Part shown: positions 26,716 through 39,183 of the stretch, in pieces
Layout of the letters: every line of letters begins with the position of its first letter
How positions within the stretch are numbered: position 1 is the stretch's first letter
Assembly: GCA_964017195.1 (NCBI GenBank)
Contig: OZ024897.1
Location: forward strand, 11,890,451-11,954,450
Origin: Siderastrea radians
Taxonomy: Eukaryota; Cnidaria; Anthozoa; Scleractinia; Rhizangiidae
DNA length: 64,000 bases
Direction: 5' to 3'
The notes under the pieces: generated by a model
What the model was told of the DNA's origin: nothing
Databases searched by the model: none
The model's input: only the letters and a program-made list of their open reading frames with translations
Program-made: the position numbers and the translations under genes

Positions 26716-27052
26716 AACCCACTACTAGAACTAACTCAACTTATTACTCAGTCAGCCCGGGCTTGGCGCAGTCAGGTAAGTATTAGGTTTCTAATTGGAC
26801 ATGTCTTCTAATCTTCTTCAGGTTCGAATCCCGGCTGGCGCATTCTTTTTTCTTTAGAGAAAAACTTAGGGTTAAAAACAACATGGCGGCTTAGGGTTAA
26901 ATCCAAGATGGCGGCTTAGGGTTAGCGAAGAAGAAACCTTCGAGCTTAAAAAACAAAATGGCGACTTAGGGTTAAACTTAGAAAAAACTTAGGGTTACAA
27001 CCCGCTTTGCGGCTTAGGGCTATTATTCATGAGGGACTTAGGGTTACGACCC
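26716..27052. repeat. Right terminal inverted repeat of the element
   Basis: 337 bp, reverse complement of 5784-6144 apart from one missing 24-bp unit and a few mismatches near the tip (for example GCGGC against GCCGT). Carries seven CTTAGGG motifs reading toward the end, three YY1-like CAANATGGCGRC sites and the tRNA-like unit. Confidence 0.95.
26757..26842 (+). ncRNA. tRNA-like Pol III unit in the right terminal repeat
   Basis: Mirror copy of the left unit: TGGCGCAGTCAGG (A box) and GGTTCGAATCC (B box), then a TTTTTT run a few bases after the end. Transcription would run outward. The cloverleaf is poor, so the amino acid is not assigned. Confidence 0.45.
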
Positions 27053-27090
27053 ACAACGAAACACATATTAAATTAGTATAACAAGATCAA

Positions 27091-27442
27091 AAATTATGAA
27101 TACATGAAAATTCATATATTTGAACTGCGGAATGAAGAAATCAATGTAAAGAAGATCCTCGCAGTTATTAACGCAACTTATGCAGTTGTGAAAAGAAAGC
27201 CTGAGAAAATCAGGCTTGCCGGGATTCGAACCCTGACCTCTGCGATACCGGTGCAGCGCTCTAACCAATTGAGCTAACAAGCCAACTGGGAGCTGGTCAT
27301 TAAATTGGTTCGTAATATACCCGGGAAAGATGAAGATGAAATTATGAATACATGAAAATTCATATATTTGAACTGCGGAATGAAGAAATCAATGTAAAGA
27401 AGATCCTCGCAGTTATTAACGCAACTTATGCAGTTGTGAAAA
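27091..27442. repeat. Direct ~103-bp repeats flanking a tRNA-like repeat
   Basis: 27092-27194 and 27339-27442 are almost identical (both include AATTCATATATTTGAACTGC). Between them is a tRNA-like sequence. The same arrangement, with a related tail, makes up the array at 61840-63130, so this is one member of a dispersed tandem tRNA-like repeat family. Confidence 0.7.
27212..27283 (-). repeat. tRNA-derived repeat (tRNA-like, GGT-type anticodon arm)
   Basis: Minus strand GGCTTGTTAGCTCAATTGG, GGTTCGAATCC and a pairing AAGCCT 3' end form a tRNA-like fold. The anticodon arm CTGCACCGGTATCGCAG lacks the usual U33. Many copies in the window share this arm, so it is treated as a SINE-type repeat rather than a working tRNA. 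Confidence 0.6.
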
Positions 27443-27844
27443 TATATTTAACGAAAATGCAGACAGAAGGAAAACGAATCCTTTCTCTCAGCAAGAAAAA
27501 AATCTGAAGGACGCTTTGCGAAATAAGCAATTGAAGGTGTGATATCGCGAAACAAAAGGTTTAACAATGCCTCGCATATGTATTGTCTCTTTGCTCCACC
27601 TCCTGCACTTTGATGAGCAGAAGGTATTCCCAGTGGAAGAAAGCGCGCGTAATCATTAGCCAATCAAATGCGCTTTGTTGAAGCAGAACAGGCAATATTA
27701 CAGACCTATGATTATAACTCGACTGTAAGTAAATGCCCCAAGAACAATAGGCATTCTGCGCGATGGATGCGTGTTGTAAACCTATCAAACCGGTTACACG
27801 CTACTAATGAGAATCCACCGCATTTATTCGTGAGATTAAGACAA

Positions 27845-27977
27845 CATACATACATACATACATACATACATACATGCATGTGCATGCATGCATGCATGCA
27901 TACATACATACATACATGCATACGTACGTACGTACGTACGTACTTACGTACATACATACATACATACATACATACAG
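27845..27977. repeat. (CATA)n/(CATG)n/(CGTA)n tetranucleotide repeat
   Basis: About 130 bp of ACAT, GCAT and ACGT tetramers. Open frames through it are artefacts. Confidence 0.95.
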
Positions 27978-28747
27978 AGCTTTAATTTTATCAGTATTTC
28001 GCGCCCCACAGAAATGCCACACCGATGAACAATAGTGAAAATGTGGCAGGATAAAGGCCTTGTACAGTTTAACCAAAGTGGCACTGGAGATCAGTTTTCT
28101 AAATCTCAACATGACATTCAACTGACTATTGATCTTTTTACACACAGAAGATATGTGTCGATCAAAAAGAAGCTTGTTGTCAATGTTCATGCCAAATACG
28201 TCAATTGAGTCTTTCACGGGAAATGAGAAAGTATACTCCGTGTCTCCAAGGACCAAGGCCTGATGTTTATTTTCGTTGACAATCATCCCGTTTTTAATAT
28301 ACCACTGATTTGCTGTTTCTACTTCCCTGCATAAGCATTCTTCCAGTGCCACTGGATCCCTATCTGAGTAATAAATGTGATGGTCGTCGCATTTAGCTTA
28401 GCTCGCTTCATATGGTAGAATAGGTCGTTTATGAGTATATTAAAGAGCATGGGTCCTAAATACGCTGCCCTGAGGCACTCCTCGTCTAACGTTCACCCAC
28501 GAGGAGAAAGTGTCCCTATCTTGACCCTCTGTTGTCTTTGTGACAGATAATCTCTTAAAAGGGCGCAGCTATCCTCGTCAAATCCGTAGGCTTTGAGTTT
28601 GGCCAGTAGTATGGGGTCTTGAATAACGTCAAAGGCCTTCGACAAGTCCATCGCTTCATCGCGCATACACTTCCAATCCTCTACCAATAGCCTATGACGT
28701 CGCCTACTTAATTTACTCCCCCGCACCCTAATGAGAATCCACCGCAT
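27978..28747 (-). pseudogene. LINE reverse transcriptase remnant
   Basis: The minus strand, read from 28747, has SKAFDVIQDPILLAKLKAYG, a frame change, then the GVPQGS-type segment near 28490-28440, a DD catalytic pair near 28390-28380, and a second open frame ending KLYKAFILPHFHYCSSVW. These are the fingers, palm and thumb of a non-LTR (Jockey/CR1-type) reverse transcriptase. At least two frame changes and loss of both ends mark it as dead. The tetranucleotide repeat sits at its 3' side. Confidence 0.75.
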
Positions 28748-29063
28748 TTTATTTATGAGATGAAGACAACAGCCTACAAAAAAAGGAATGACTGGTCCCT
28801 ACCTATTACCTCTTTTTTCACCTTAAACTGCGATCAGATATGCATAAAACTGAGGCAGATTGATGGAACAATACAGTAATTAAACTCACTCAGTCCCTAG
28901 ACCAGAGAGTTTGCTAACAAATTCTCTGGCGTAGATGGCCGCGTAGAAGTAACAGAATTCAGTTCAGTTTAACCAACGTCGGATCTCATTGAAGCGAAGC
29001 TCGACTTTAAATTTGGCCGCTGAATAAACGCTGCCCATAACGTCTTTATTCAACGAAACCTAG

Positions 29064-30202
29064 AGAAATGGAGTGCACGAAAGTGGGGCATTATCGAAAC
29101 ACGTCGAACCCTTCTTTGGCGAACGATTCAGAGATGCCTGTCGTGGAGATCTTTGGACTACCTTTCGAGGTGCTAATCGCCCTGTTTGGAGCTATGGCAA
29201 CGTTTTGGTGGTTATCGTTATCAGTAAACTGAGAAAGAAGAAACAACCTACGGATTTCTACGTGCAAAAGTTGGCTATTGCAGACCTTGGAATACTTACA
29301 TTTGCATTTTCTCTTGGGGTTATCAAGGAAAAAGCGCCTTTCAACTGGGTTTTTGGGGAGTTTGCTTGCCGTTACTTATATGCTGCTCCTGAAATGTTTC
29401 ACGGTGCATCAGTGTGGTTCATTGCAATCATCGCTATGGAGAGGTATTCCAAATAGTCTCAGAACAAAACCAAAACTTCTTTACAAAGAGCTAGAGCTGC
29501 TGCGGTTTTCATGTGGGCGATGTCGTTTTTGATTCTTTGTCTTCTAATTTACTTTGTTGTAGAACATTAGAGTTCTCAAACGGAGGTAAAATTGGTGACC
29601 CATTTTGGCCCCAGTAGACGACAGGATTGTACCTCGGGGGAGTTTTGACTTTCTTCACCTATATCTTGCCTCTTGCTGTCATATCTTTTACTTATTTTAG
29701 GATATCTCGTAAAATAAATAGGAGCAGTTTATTCATCAAAGCTATGAGACAGGAACAACAACAAGGTAACACAGGGGACGAATACACTTTAATAACTAAC
29801 GGTAAAAGCGCTCACCTTAAGCACATCAAACGAGCCAAGAGAATTCTAACTCCTCTCGTTGTATAAGTGTTTGCAGTTACAATGCTTCCTTTGAGCATTC
29901 TTCGCTTGACCATCGTGTTTTGGCCTGAAATAACCGGAAAGAAGTATTATTTCAATCTAATCTATACAGTGTTCGTTTCTGCAATAGTCAACTCGTCAAC
30001 GAATCCTGTAATTTATTCAGTTGTTAGCAGGGACTTTCGTAAAGGGATAAATAATTTATGTTTTTGCAGCAGTTGGGGAAACCTGGTTTCTGTGTGGATT
30101 ATCCGACTAATCTCCCAGTCTAGATCTAGATCCAGTTTCAGGTCCAGATCTCGCTCTCGTAAGGATGAGTTGTACGTTTTGTCGGTAAGAAATCACCGGT
30201 GA
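29064..30202 (+). pseudogene. Class A GPCR pseudogene, copy 1
   Basis: Nucleotide-level copy of the intact gene at 49037-50155. It keeps FYVQKLAIADLG (TM2), WFIAIIAMERYSK, GGVLTFFTYILPLAVISFTY (TM5) and NSSTNPVIYSVVSRDF (TM7). Defects: the homologous start codon is lost, a deletion with TAG follows MERYSK near 29455, and more stops and frame changes occur near 29565-29625 and at 29863. It retains the Arg-Ser-rich tail. Upstream and downstream DNA also matches the intact locus, so it arose by segmental duplication, not retroposition. Confidence 0.85.
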
Positions 30203-31990
30203 ATCCCGCAATTTATTTTGTAGTTAGCAGACGCGTTTGTAGTAAGATAAATAATTTATATCACTGGCGTTGGGCATGGGTTTATACTTCTAACCCCTCT
30301 GTGATTCCCCAGCTGCTTTTTCGATCCAGATCACGATCCAGATCCAGACCTTCCCTCAAAATATTGGCCTGATTGTTGAACGGAGAGTTTGACATTTTAA
30401 TTTTTTCTCCAACTTGATTTATGATACTTAACTCGTTGACAAATTGCGTAATTATTCAGCATTAGTTAGCAAAGTCTAGATCTTTCGTAAAGGGATAAAT
30501 AATTTATGTAGTTGTCGTTGGTCGCTCTCTGGATCCTCCTGTCAGCTGTTTTCCTTGGACTCCAGTTGTAAATTCATATTAACGTTCAACAACTGAAAAA
30601 TGAGCGAATTATTAGTGGTGACTTCGCCATACATGCTCTACAATAAATCTAACTTCAGTATTCGATCGTATACAGACTAAATCTCTCATTAGCCATTCAA
30701 GCGAAAAAGACTCAAATGTTGAAGCAGCGTGGAAATATCTTTCTCTAAGTTGTTTCATTGGTGTAATGTTCAGTTTACCACATCTAAGACCAAAAAGCCA
30801 ATTTTTTTCGGACGTTTAGAGCCCTAGAGCCCTGATTTTTCCGTCTTCGAGCTCTGGAGCCCTTCATTTTTTAGCGCGGAGCCCAGGGGCCCTAAACCCC
30901 TTTGGCACCTTGAAATCTGCCACTTGTGCGCCGCACTGCGGGAGAGGATCGCTTTTCAACGGGCAATTCTGTACAGCTTTAAGGTCCGTTTACACATGCG
31001 ATTTTCTGTGCAATTTTTGTCGCACTTCTCGATGGAATTGACATCGTACCGAATACTTGGAATACCCCCTCACCAACCCATCCCCACACCATCTCCCACA
31101 GGAAGGAGAGAAGCTTCTCTCAATAACTCTGGTGAGCCTGTTTAAGCCTGTAAAAAAGAATTACCAGCTCACTGGCTTTGAGGAAGAATAAATCAAAATA
31201 AAAGGCTTTGTAAATGTGGTTCATGGCAAAATCTGTCCATTGATCCACTTCAGGCTTACATAGTTACCCTGGCTGACCCAGACTTTTAGAGCAACACTTA
31301 ACTCTGGTAAACCTGAAAGAGTTTTACGGGCTGACATCTATCAGTAAACAGCACTGATTTGAGGAGTGTATGTTTTATTTAATTTCTAAATAAAATTCCA
31401 ATAATTCCAAAATTTATTTCTAATTTAACCAATAAAACTATTTTTTTTCACTTTTTTTCACTCGAAATACAAGACCTCATCAGTTGACCTTGGATCATTT
31501 TACAACTTTATTTCAATTTAATGATTAGATTAAATTACTCTGACCTACAAACTCTACAAACTTCAAACTATTGTCAAAGCTAAGCACACGTACATCTCTA
31601 AAAATTTTCTCCTTGAGTTAAAAAACCCGGATATTTACTACTCAATAAATGTACAAGAGTATATCAATTCAGCCAACCTAGAATTAAAAGGTCTGGCAAT
31701 TGTTACTTATTAACTGAAAAAAAAAACAGGGTGTCTAAACAGTGGCAGATCTTGTACACTGTGTAAAATAAATGTTCCGGAATGTAAAAGAGTTTGGTCC
31801 TCTGGGCCTCTTTTAAACTGTAAACAGTTGTTAGTTTTCTTCAAGAACAGTGGAGTGCGTGAAGAATCGCGAATGGACTTAAAGTGGCGAGTTGTCAAGC
31901 TGGGAGCTGCAAGGGTGTCCTTGTTTCTTGCAGCGAGTAGCGAACCCACAATTCCCAATAATTAGCTTTGAACGCCAACTTAAGAGCGGC
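30203..31990. other. Non-coding duplicated flank of GPCR copy 1
   Basis: No gene. Long stretches match 50156-52510 downstream of the intact GPCR (for example GTACCGAATACTTGGAATAC near 31046 and 51533). The match ends near 31990 where the large inverted-repeat unit begins. Confidence 0.7.
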
Positions 31991-33733
31991 TTGCTGTTAC
32001 GTCACCAATACCTATGCAAGATAGAAAAATTCAATTTTCTCAAACTTTGTCACAATAAAGGGTTTTGCTAACTTGTTTCAAAACTGCAACTTAGAAGTTG
32101 TTTGGATTTTTATTTTTTTGTCGAGACGGTGTTTTGCATTTGCTCACCAAAAGCACCCAAAATCGACCCTGAAATCCCGCTTTTCTCGAAAGCTAGCAAG
32201 CCAAAATAATATCCGTAGCAGGAAAATCTAACCCATCGTATTATAATACAATCCTTCAACAGTTACTCAGTGCTGCCAGATCCGAAAGTAATTTGAACCC
32301 AAATTTTTTATTAAATTTTCAAAATTATAACCTGCGACGACGTTGCGTTACTTTGAAATTTAGGTCAAATTCGTGGGCCAAAAAGTCAACGTGGTACATA
32401 GATTTACCTATCAAAACTATCATTCAGGAAAAAAGTATCACTCTATCTTAGCTTTTATCATAAAACTAGCTTGGGTAAATAAAATGAAAAGTTTTGAGAG
32501 CGTCTTGACAAGATGGCACTTGAGCTTGTTGATTGACATTTTGACCTTTTACGCTGCGAGTGCTATCACATCCCAATTTCCCGAAAAATAGTCGTTTGGG
32601 CACCTTGAATATCTGAGGGATATTTATATGTCACTACTAAGTTCCAAACGAGTGACTTTAGCAGAGGTTTATTTGAATTACAAAATGTACATTTGACAGT
32701 TGGCAAGTTTACACACCGCACGCGACACAATATCAGCACATCGACAAAAACATCGAGAAAACTAGTGGAATAGATTGTTAACTAAATACTCGGAAGTATT
32801 TCTTACCTTAATCTAGCCTATCTTGATAAGAGATGGTGATATCGCCAGCTTAAACGAAACAAAACGTGAACGAAACGCTCCAGCTGCTTCGAAATATTTG
32901 CCAGGTTACATATTAACCGAAAGGCACAGGCATCCCAAGCTCGCGCGATAGCATCTTCGTAGTCGCTCCATTTTCCCCACTCTTTTTGTTTGTTTTGATT
33001 TTGGTGATTTGTCTTTTTACACTTCTCATTATTCATCGTAAACTGAAGAGCCATCTGGGCTATCGCATCTAGACATGCATGTTTCCGTTTAAATAATAAA
33101 TTTCGCCATCCCGTACTTGCTGTGCGTTATATTGGTTGTTTGACATACTTTCAGGAGGCTCAGTCTGAGTGCAACCTGTTATTTGACTACATGTCACTTT
33201 GCCAAACTTGTTGGAGAAACGTGTGGTTCTAGTGCCAACAGTCCACGAAACGTCCAATATGTGGTTGTAAGAAGCTGTGAAAAAAGATGTCCAAGATCAC
33301 ACAGAAAGGTGGGTTTTGTGTCACCAAAATATTGGGCAATAAAATTACCCTTTTTAGCTGTCCGATCAGCCTTGCAATTGGTTTACAGTATACCCTGTCC
33401 AGGAGCCCATGACCTGCCCCATTCCAGGCAGCTATTCCACTCCTCTGGTGTGTTATTTCCCAAAGAGTTGCGAAGTGTTTTGAAATAATTTCATGCAAAT
33501 AATTCATTTTCTCATAATAAAGGAAAGGAAAGGAAAGGAAAATATTGTAGATTCTCAGTTAAATTGGTGCACTTATGTTCGGGGATATAATTGGAGAGCT
33601 ATTTGCGTGAAATACGGTTTAGTACTTCTTTTTATCAGGGCATATGCTCAGGATAAAGATTAATTCTTATATTTTTACAGTGTATAGATTCTCGCCAACA
33701 AAATAACTCTAAAACATAAATTGAAACTGTTTG

Positions 33734-34437
33734 TGCATCAGTCGATTCCAGCGGTGCCCATCACTCCAGAAATTAGTCGGACATTTGCTCACATTCTAAT
33801 CCCGCGGGTGGGGCATCTGAGAATTGATCACTGCCCGGGGGTCGGGCATTTGCCCAGCCCCGGGACGGCCCTGGGGCATTTGACACCCCAGTCAGGTTTG
33901 GTCACGCACGTAGAAAATGGATCTTAAAAGTTATCCAAGATGATTACTTTCGTAAAAATCTTTTCCGTTTCTGGCCGTTTGTTAAATAACGATAATGCGT
34001 TTTCAGTTCTTCGATAACTTAATATACCTTTGAAAGCATTTCTTCGCTTATTAAATAAACACTTTTAAATTGTGCACGTCAAAATCAAATAAATGAACGA
34101 ATAATTGAACCAAATAGTAAACCAAAAGCAACTGTCGTGTACACAATTTGGCGTGTTACTATAAGTGGCATTTAAGCAAATGAACAACGGGAGGATAGAC
34201 GCACGGTAAACAAACGAATAGCATTGAATATAGTAGTAATTAAATCTTGAGCAGTGTTACTTTCTGGATGATCCCAGGGGTGGGGCATTTGCCTTCTTTT
34301 TTGGTCCCACCAAGGGGCATTTGACGGACCTTATTTGTCCTCCCAACCCCCAGGAATTTGCCTTTTTTTTCTAATGCCGGGGGTTGGCCCAAGGAGGGGG
34401 AAGGGGGCAATGCGCACTGCTGGAATTGACTTATGCA
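33734..34437. mobile_element. MITE copy A (TGCATCAG... terminal inverted repeats)
   Basis: The left end TGCATCAGTCGATTCCAGCG and the diverged right-end complement bound 704 bp filled with GGGGCATTTG-type direct and inverted subrepeats. It is the same family as copy B (39853-40637), more decayed. No ORF. DNA between the left inverted arm and this MITE (33490-33733) holds only a GGAAA repeat. Confidence 0.75.
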
Positions 34438-35680
34438 TTATCACTAGACTGAAAAATATGCTGTGCAAATTGGCAATGCCACGGAAGGCTCGATGAGGGA
34501 CTATTGGAAACGCCAGTCGAAGCTGCAGAAGAAACAGCCGTACCGAAAACAGCAGCCTCTTGGAAGAAACCCAAGAACACACCCTGTGCACAAAAACAAA
34601 AAACGCCATATGGTTGAGATTTTTACTTCTTGGGTAGCATCATATGATGAAGCGGCTCGTCTGCGAATGTAAACAAACCGATTACTTTGAATCAATTTCA
34701 GCATTCTTTTTGCTTGGCTTTCAACTGATGCGGGTATTGATGAAAAAGTGTAGGAGTGATATGCCTTCAACTTGAAGAACAATCCTCTATCAGCTCGGTG
34801 CACAGGGCCGCTTGCAGTCAGAAGCCAGTTCCAGTGGTGTCACCAAGTGGTGGCACTCAAGCTGTGAAACTGATTCAGTTCTTTTGCAGAAGGGCCATAC
34901 CAAAAAAAAAAAACAGGTTGAGGTACGTGCTGAGTCACACAACTAATGGAAGCAAAGGGCAAAGGCTCTTGTGCTTGCTGGACTGGGAGATGCGTCATGA
35001 GAATACATTTTTCTTATTTTTTCCGTTTTTTTTTTTTTCAATTTTTTGGTCTACCATCTATCTAGCCTGCGCGCAGCCGTCTCCTATTTCCTTTGCTTCA
35101 GGCGACCATCTTTCTTTCTTACTACCACACGGGTCAGATCGATTTCGACATTGCTGATACTAGCAGGACGCAGGACACTTTCCACATATAAATCGAACCT
35201 AGTTAGACAACGAAAAGTCTCTCTTTCTGCTCAGGAATAGTCGGGAAGAAAAAACGAACAAGCGATCGAACGCGAAAATCGCCTGCCGCATTGCGTGATG
35301 CGCGTGTCGACTGCCCGTTGTGGTCAAAGACTTTGCCGGATTTCTTTCTTTTTCCCACAACGTATTACAGTGCTGCATCTTTTTGGGGTATTTCTTCATT
35401 AATTTTATCTAACTTATATATGCTAATAATAACGGTATTTAGGTACATAGCCATTAAAGGAGGCTTATAAACGTACGAGAAGCCTATAGCTATCACAATG
35501 CAGAAGGGATTACTGCCTACAACGATAAGAAAGCGAGCCGCGAGTTTGCAATCGTATTAAGTGAACAGCACATGTAGCTTCTCTAAGTGTTGGATATATA
35601 GCCTGCAAAATGCACAAGCATTTTACACATCAATCTTTTAACATAGGGAGCTTGGGATGCATGTGTCTGCCAGTTAATAG
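34438..35680. other. Non-coding, no gene recognised
   Basis: Short frames on both strands (60-130 codons) without motifs, and T-rich tracts near 35020-35045. Nothing supported. Confidence 0.45.
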
Positions 35681-37775
35681 CGGAGCCTGCGGGCAAAGCC
35701 CGCCAGCGGAGCTCCATTGCTAAGGAAATATGGTAACCTATCAATCCGAGAAATTTTGGTTGTGACGTAATAGTCACGTGACCGTCCGTCCGTACGTCCG
35801 TACATCCGTACGTCCGTACATCCGTACATCCGTACGTCCGTCTGTCCGCACACTCTGTGCGAGGGGGAGGGGAGTCCCAAGACAACCCGACGGGGGCAGA
35901 GAATGCGATCTTTTCTTGGCGGGAAATCGCACGGTGCTTTAGGGCAACCGGTATTTTTCTTGGCGGGAAATCGCATGACCATCGTCGTTTTTGAAAAAGA
36001 GGTTTCTTTAAAAGCTTAAGCTTCTTTAGCATTTAACGATTGCTCGAGAGTAATGAAGTTTTATACTTGACAAAAAAACATCTAATATATATAAATGGAA
36101 AGAAAAAGTTCAAAAGAATACTGGTAGAAGGCGAAAAGTTCAAGTTACGAAAGCTGCATTCAAAGGACTTCATCGCTTTGTTTTCTTCACGGCGGAGAGT
36201 TTGCCCTGTTCTGAAACACAACCGAGTAAGTGAAGTTTTTAAAAGGTCTAAGGTACATGATTTCGAGTATTACGATGAAAGAAATTACGTTTTGAAATGT
36301 AAATTTGATTTATGCCATTAGAAATGTGTTATTTACTTTTGACTTTAAAAAAAATATTAGAAAACGCGCTCAGATTTGTGACAGATTCTTGAATATTTTG
36401 CCATGCTGAGCCGATTTCACTCGCGTGGACCGACCTACGATTTTGGAAGTGTAACGCGAATTGCATTTAAGTATAAACATAGGGGTTTTCGAATAAATGT
36501 TTTTCAAAAATGATTTCTCTGTCCATTATTTTGTGTTTGTTTATTCATAACAGTAGGTCTAAGCACAGCCGCAAGACAACTGCACAAGCTTTGCTTTCAA
36601 TTTTTACCGTCCGGTCCATCTCTTTGTTCAACTGTCGATTTTCTTGTCCTAGAAGTTTTCAATAGTAATAATCTTTTAAGCGAAGCAGTTGTCGGTTTAA
36701 AGCTATTTTATCCGAAAAGCTTCCGAAAACAGTTTTGTGCGTTCCTCAAAGCGCCTAACTTTATATAGGCTTACTTCGCATCCGCAAAACTTATGCCCGC
36801 ATAATAACAATTTAATTAAAGCGTGTTTGGCGTTTCTTTGTTTTGAATCTTGATTGTCTCTAGTTAGAGAACGAAATATAACAGTTATTTGGAAAACTAT
36901 AAGCGAAGCAGTTGTCGGTTTAAACCTATTATGCCCGAAAAGCTTCCAAAAACAGTTCGGTGCATTTTTTAAAGCGCTCGAATTTCAGACAATTTGCAGC
37001 CGCAAAACTTATGCAGCAGAGTTAAGAATGTTTGGACGGTGTTTGTTCGTTTGTTTTCAATCTCGGTGGTCTCAAGTTAGAGAACGAAATATAAGCGAAG
37101 CAGTTTTGAGTTTAAAGCTATTTTATCCCGTAAGTAATGTGTGTTCCTCAAAGTGCTTGAATTTTTTCGCGGCTGCTAAAACCTACGCGACATTTCTTCG
37201 ATAGGTTTATTATAAGTGCTTCGAAGCTCCCCAGATCCTTTATTTCGGGTAATCCCAGTAAAATGCCGGTGAAATGTCAGTATGAATTTTTGACCAGACT
37301 AATATTTTTATTTAGTGGCAGTTCATGTTATTTGTTAACATCCGAACGCGATGAAGATAACCCATTTAAACAGTCGAATAATTTTTATTTTGTTTTTGGA
37401 AATGAGCGCCGTTTCAAGTTCATTCAAGCGAACAGCCAATAAACCAAGGAGATTTGACAAGCCTTCACAGTTAATGACAGGATATGGAAACATTGCAAAC
37501 ACAAGCTAGACGGCTCGTGAGTAAAATAATCAAGCTGTGCTCAACCTCTAGAACGACCTTTCGAGCTTGGTTTTACAGAACAGATCCCCAAAATATTGAA
37601 GGACAATTCGGAACACTTTCAGGCTTTTTGAGAAACACTTTTCGAAAGCGGACGAGCCAAAAAAAGCCCCGAAATGTATTTCAGACCGAAAAGTTTCAGG
37701 ACTATTTTTGAGAAACGAACACCAGTTTATTCCTTCGCGGCTCCGCTTTTTAATAGGCTTGGCTAAATCTATATA
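35681..37775. repeat. Repeat unit with AGCGGAGC/GCTCCGCT ends
   Basis: The left end AGCGGAGCCTGCGGGCAAAG through GGTAACCTATC, and the right end GCTCCGCTTTTTAATAGGC with GGCTTGGCTAAATCTATA, recur at 55822 and about 56560-56600. An internal (CCGTACGT/CCGTACAT)n tract lies at about 35786-35840, and a shared TCTTTTCTTGGCGGGAAATC segment follows. Probably a non-autonomous transposon family. Three diverged AACGAAATATAAGCGAAGCAGTT-like repeats lie near 36680-37130. Confidence 0.55.
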
Positions 37776-39183
37776 TTGTGTAACCTGGCAAATGTTTCGA
37801 AGCAGCCAGAGCGTTTCGTTCACGTTTCATTTAAGCTTGAGCAGTAAAATTAATACCACCATCTCTCTAGGCTGGATTGAGGTAAGAAATACTTCCAAGT
37901 ATTTTGTTTACAATCTATTCCACCAGTTTTCTCGATGTCTTTGGCGATGTGCTGATTTTATTAAACTGATATTGTGTCGCGTGCCGTCAGAGTAAACTTG
38001 CCAACTGTCAAATGTACATTTTGTAATGCAAATAAATCTCTGCTAAAAATACTCGTTTTGGAGCTTAGTAATGACTAATAAATAACCCTCAGATATTCAC
38101 GATGGCCAAAAGACTATTTTTCGGGAGATTATACCCACAGTCGAACATTTCTGCACTGATGTTTGTGATAGCACTAGCATCGTTAAAGGTCAAAATGTCA
38201 ATCAACAAGCTCAAGTGCCATCTTTTCAAGACGCTCTCAAAATTTTTCGTTTTATTAACCCAAGCTAGTTTTATGATAAAAGCTAAGATAGAGTGATACT
38301 TTTTTCCTGGATAATAGTTTTGATAGGTAAATTCATGTACCACGTTGACTTTTTGGCCCACGAATTTGACCTAAATTTCAAAGTAACGCAACGTCGTCGC
38401 AGGTTATAATTTTGAAAATTTAATAAAAAATTTGGGTTCAAATTATCTTCGGTTATGGCAGCGCTGAATAAGTGTTGAAGGATTGTATTATAATACGATG
38501 GGTTAGATTTTCCTGCTACGGATATTATTTTGGCTTGCTAGCTTTCGAGAAAAGTGGGATTTCAGGGTCGATTTTGGGTGCTTTGGGTGAGCAAATACAA
38601 AACACCGTCTCGACAAAAAAGTAAAATCCAAACAACTTCTAAGTTGCAGTTTTTTGAAACAAGTTAGCAAAACCCTTTATCTTGCATAGGTATAGGTAAT
38701 CGTTACAGCTATGAATGAGTAGCTATGAGTAGCTATCATTAAACTTGTTTCATTTACCAGGGAATCAGGTTACATCAGAACCACTTTAAAGGCACCTTTA
38801 AATGATTCTTATTTACACCTCGTTCTCAGAGATTATCTTATTTCAAAAGTGGCAGTGCTAGCAAACAAATGCACACGACATCACTCAGTAGTGCCTTCCT
38901 CGTTGTGGATAGAATCAAGAAACTCTTACTGATTGGCTGGAAAGCAAAGCATTTTTATATACATCACAAGTTATTACACTGAGGTCCCTTCCTTGTTACA
39001 GTAAGAATCAAGAAGCTCCTGCTTGTAAAGTAGCAAAGTATTTTTCCTCTTACTCAGAATACTTAGCATCAGTGGGAACAATGTCCCTAAAGCCCCAGTC
39101 CTTCCAGTGGAAACTGAACTTTTCAAGCAGCTCAATTCGCTTTTCGTCCCCTTGCATAACATCTTCAGGTTCCTTCCTTGGTA

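Larger units (their letters stand above)
5784..27052. mobile_element. Maverick/Polinton or adintovirus-like integrated element
   Basis: A 21.3 kb unit bounded by terminal inverted repeats. It carries the hallmark set of this group: protein-primed DNA polymerase B, retrovirus-like DDE integrase with chromodomain, jelly-roll major capsid protein, adenain-like protease and FtsK/HerA-type packaging ATPase. A PLA2-domain protein and several small basic proteins complete a virion gene set. The accessory arms hold a kinase, SLOG-domain proteins, a GRF zinc-finger protein and tRNA genes. No clean 5-6 bp target duplication is visible at the ends. Nine frame changes break core genes, so this copy looks inactive unless they are sequence errors. 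Confidence 0.93.
31992..38710. mobile_element. 6.7-kb unit with long (~0.9 kb) terminal inverted repeats
   Basis: About 32006-32912 is the reverse complement of about 37778-38695. It interrupts the duplicated GPCR/MMACHC segment: left of it matches DNA up to about 52510, and right of it matches DNA from about 52587. It contains MITE copy A, an AGCGGAGC-ended repeat and unknown open frames. No transposase recognised. Minus-strand frames at 32818-33257 carry a coding-looking segment (KEWGKWSDYEDAIARAWDAC) that I cannot assign. Confidence 0.6.

Noticed and set aside
27712..27985. His/Tyr/Thr-rich ORFs on both strands
   Set aside because: Products of the CATA/CGTA tetranucleotide repeat.
35681..36050. 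Minus-strand ORFs rich in CTDVRTYG repeats
   Set aside because: They are translations of the CCGTACGT minisatellite in a transposon-like repeat.
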